The notes beneath the pieces are model-generated. The model was not told the DNA's origin. It made no database searches and saw only the letters and a program-made list of their open reading frames with translations. Positions 62,565 to 64,000 of a stretch of DNA of 64,000 nucleotides are shown piece after piece. The stretch's first letter is position 1, and each line of letters opens with the position of its first letter. The DNA comes from Osedax frankpressi (taxonomy: Eukaryota > Annelida > Polychaeta > Sabellida > Siboglinidae), in assembly GCA_964035775.1 (NCBI GenBank), contig CAXIVS010000139.1, positions 1-64,000 of the forward strand. The letters run 5' to 3'. The position numbers and the translations under genes are program-made.

Positions 62565-64000
62565 TTATGTACGATGTTTGTCAATATGCGTGGCGTATAG
62601 CATCGATTAGATTCAACAATGTTAGTCTATGTACATTGATTTTAATACCAAATATGTCAGGCCTGCTGTGTCCGCTCTTATTATACCCGGGCAGTCGGTT
62701 TGCCAGTTGGATGCGCGTTAACCACTACACTACCCGCGCCTCCCGTAATGAATGTTCAAATATAGGAGCATGTAGTTTGCATGCTACACAAGTGCCTAAT
62801 TCTTGTCGGAAATGGCACAACGTTTATATTCTTGTTCTCATTCACAGTCCACTGTACATGTCGCATACCACTCTTCGATGAGTTGTCAATGTCTTAAGCT
62901 TTCCATTTGTGCCTATGCAAATAGAAGTTTGGGCAGTATATAATTTAACATTCGTTTTAATGACCTTCGCAAAAATATATACTCTCAACGACAGAAGTTC
63001 CGTTTAAATGTTGGCACTCTACTCTCGTCGATCTGTAACTCTAAAACGTGTTAATGCTGACGTCATGAGTGCTGTATGCAGTCTACGCAAATATGTATCT
63101 GAAGCATTAAATGCCATTCCAAATTGTTTATGAATACACGGAATGCTTGTACGCAACACAATGAAACAAAAGCTGTTGTTAAATCAAATACATGTCGTCG
63201 AAGTGTGTGAGGTGGGGTGATACAAGGTGTTCGTTCGCATTCAGATTTACTCTGCAATGGGATACTATTTGTAGGGCTTTCGGTTTGTGTAGGTCAATAC
63301 CAATCGTTATATGGTGCGACTATTGCCTGTTAGTTGCTTTGTGGTTTCGTTTTCTATTGAACTTGCGAAAAGTCTGTCGTTTCGTTTCAGGTCTTCCGAT
63401 TTGATTCCGAAGTTTGAACGACAAAAAACTCTCAGAACACGACGCAAGAGAAGTGGTGCACCCCACGCAAGTCTAGTATATAATCGTGTAGTTGCCTGGG
63501 TAGTTTGGAAGAACCTTTGTTTTTTCGTATGGTACTTCGTCATGACTTTTATGCCTAGCTTTTGGCGTTACCTGTTTGTCGGCATAGCGCTCATGGTATG
63601 GACAAGGACCTGGCCCATTGGCAGTTATCACTGTATCCGCACGCTATTGATTGCATGGCAATGGGCAATGCCTCAAAAGGAAGCCGATCTCCGTCACTAC
63701 CTACTTACAAGTATGCTTGCCGAGTAATGTGTGTTTGCAATTACTATTCGTCTTAAACATCGATTGATCACTAAACTTGTTTCAGAAGAAGACAAACCAA
63801 TTGTGTACTCGTGACTTACGTTACAACAAAGCGCCTGGCCTACGGTTGCATTTGCATGCTGCTCCCTAAGCATACTGTTTCCAGTCGAGATCAGAGCTTT
63901 GTGATTGGTGTAATGACAGACAGAGAACCAACTGTGTTGAGTGGGTGTCTGTTTGCGTGCGAGAATGTGCGTGACATTAGCAAGATTGGTGCTTATGCTT
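62565..64000 (+). repeat. Repeat copy 25, partial (1,436 bp, cut by the window end)
   Basis: More divergent than its neighbours. It shares TTCCATTTG near 62901 with copies 17 and 19 and GCATTCAG near 63238 with copies 15, 16 and 18. Private variants include CTGACGTCATG near 63057, AAATTGTTT near 63122, a one-base loss near 63354, GACTTTTATG near 63544, CAATTACTATT near 63739 and CATTAGCAAG near 63976. Confidence 0.97.

Larger units (their letters stand above)
1..64000 (+). repeat. Tandem array (megasatellite) of a 2,607-bp unit, 24.55 copies
   Basis: The same sequence recurs head to tail across the whole window. Unit starts, in a phase set by window base 1, are 1, 2607, 5214, 7820, 10427, 13034, 15641, 18248, 20855, 23462, 26069, 28677, 31284, 33891, 36498, 39106, 41713, 44319, 46926, 49530, 52137, 54744, 57351, 59958 and 62565. 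Lengths are 2,607 bp except for copies 1, 3 and 17 (2,606), 11 and 15 (2,608) and 19 (2,604). Every copy has the same orientation, and no foreign insertion interrupts the array. Copies carry private and shared point variants, which argues against an assembly duplication. The true start of the unit is unknown, since both array ends lie outside the window. No known tandem gene family (rDNA, 5S, histone, snRNA) was recognised in the unit. Confidence 0.99.

Noticed and set aside
1-64000. rDNA, 5S, snRNA (U1, U2, U4, U5, U6), 7SK, 7SL or histone gene array
   Set aside because: I looked for the signature sequences of each on both strands and found none. Motif fragments such as TGCTTACCAATG are too short to support U1.
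1-64000. CRISPR array
   Set aside because: The repeat is 2.6 kb with no spacers, and the sequence is animal-like.
1-64000. Virus-derived or retroelement array, or a concatemer of a small circular virus
   Set aside because: No replication, integrase, reverse transcriptase or capsid-like protein, no long terminal repeats, and no rolling-circle origin motif could be seen.
1-64000. Assembly artefact from one unit copied many times
   Set aside because: Copies carry many private and block-shared variants and distinct 1-3-bp indels, which simple duplication by an assembler would not produce. The exact copy number still needs long-read support.

Overview
The window is almost entirely one thing: a head-to-tail tandem array of a 2,607-bp unit. 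It holds 24 complete copies (1-62564) and a 1,436-bp partial copy (62565-64000), all in the same orientation. The array runs off both ends, so neither its flanks nor its total size can be seen. Eighteen of the 24 complete copies are exactly 2,607 bp. The others differ by 1-3 bp, through single indels that I could locate. Copies differ by scattered substitutions, few between neighbours and more between distant copies, so this is a real array under concerted evolution rather than one sequence copied by the assembler.

The sequence looks like animal nuclear DNA, probably from an invertebrate. CpG is common throughout the unit, unlike CpG-depleted vertebrate DNA. One block combines E2F, ETS, CRE and YY1 sites, a metazoan promoter signature. 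A degenerate tRNA-derived SINE head is also present, of a style common in marine invertebrates. There are no operons, ribosome-binding sites or recognisable bacterial genes. I cannot name the species.

Layout of one unit, in copy 1 coordinates with the phase starting at window base 1: a tRNA/SINE-like segment on the minus strand (101-180); a palindrome (213-222) and an octamer ATGCAAAT (351-358); a long interior with no recognisable gene (361-1962) that carries a reverse octamer (1286-1293) and a short inverted repeat (1905-1918); an AATAAA on the plus strand (1963-1968); a minus-strand segment bounded by good splice-site sequences (2063-2148); a CpG-rich promoter-like block (2281-2500); and then the next unit. 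Read on the plus strand, the promoter-like block of one unit lies about 2.1 kb before the AATAAA of the next. Each unit could therefore be an autonomous, possibly non-coding, transcription unit. This is inference, because no transcript evidence is available here.

No protein-coding gene is supported. The longest open frames (178, 137, 117 and 102 codons) match no family I recognise. The 178-codon frame changes mostly by amino-acid replacement between copies and is hit by three frame-shifting deletions. By contrast, the cores of the four promoter motifs are unchanged in all 24 copies.

The array has internal history. Copies 1-9 form a very uniform block. A sharp allele change falls near 23.0-23.3 kb. 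Copies 10-18 are more varied and contain a two-unit higher-order duplication (39.4-47.6 kb). Copies 20-24 form a third family. Alleles typical of copies 1-9 reappear in copies 19 and 21-24, which suggests gene conversion or unequal exchange.
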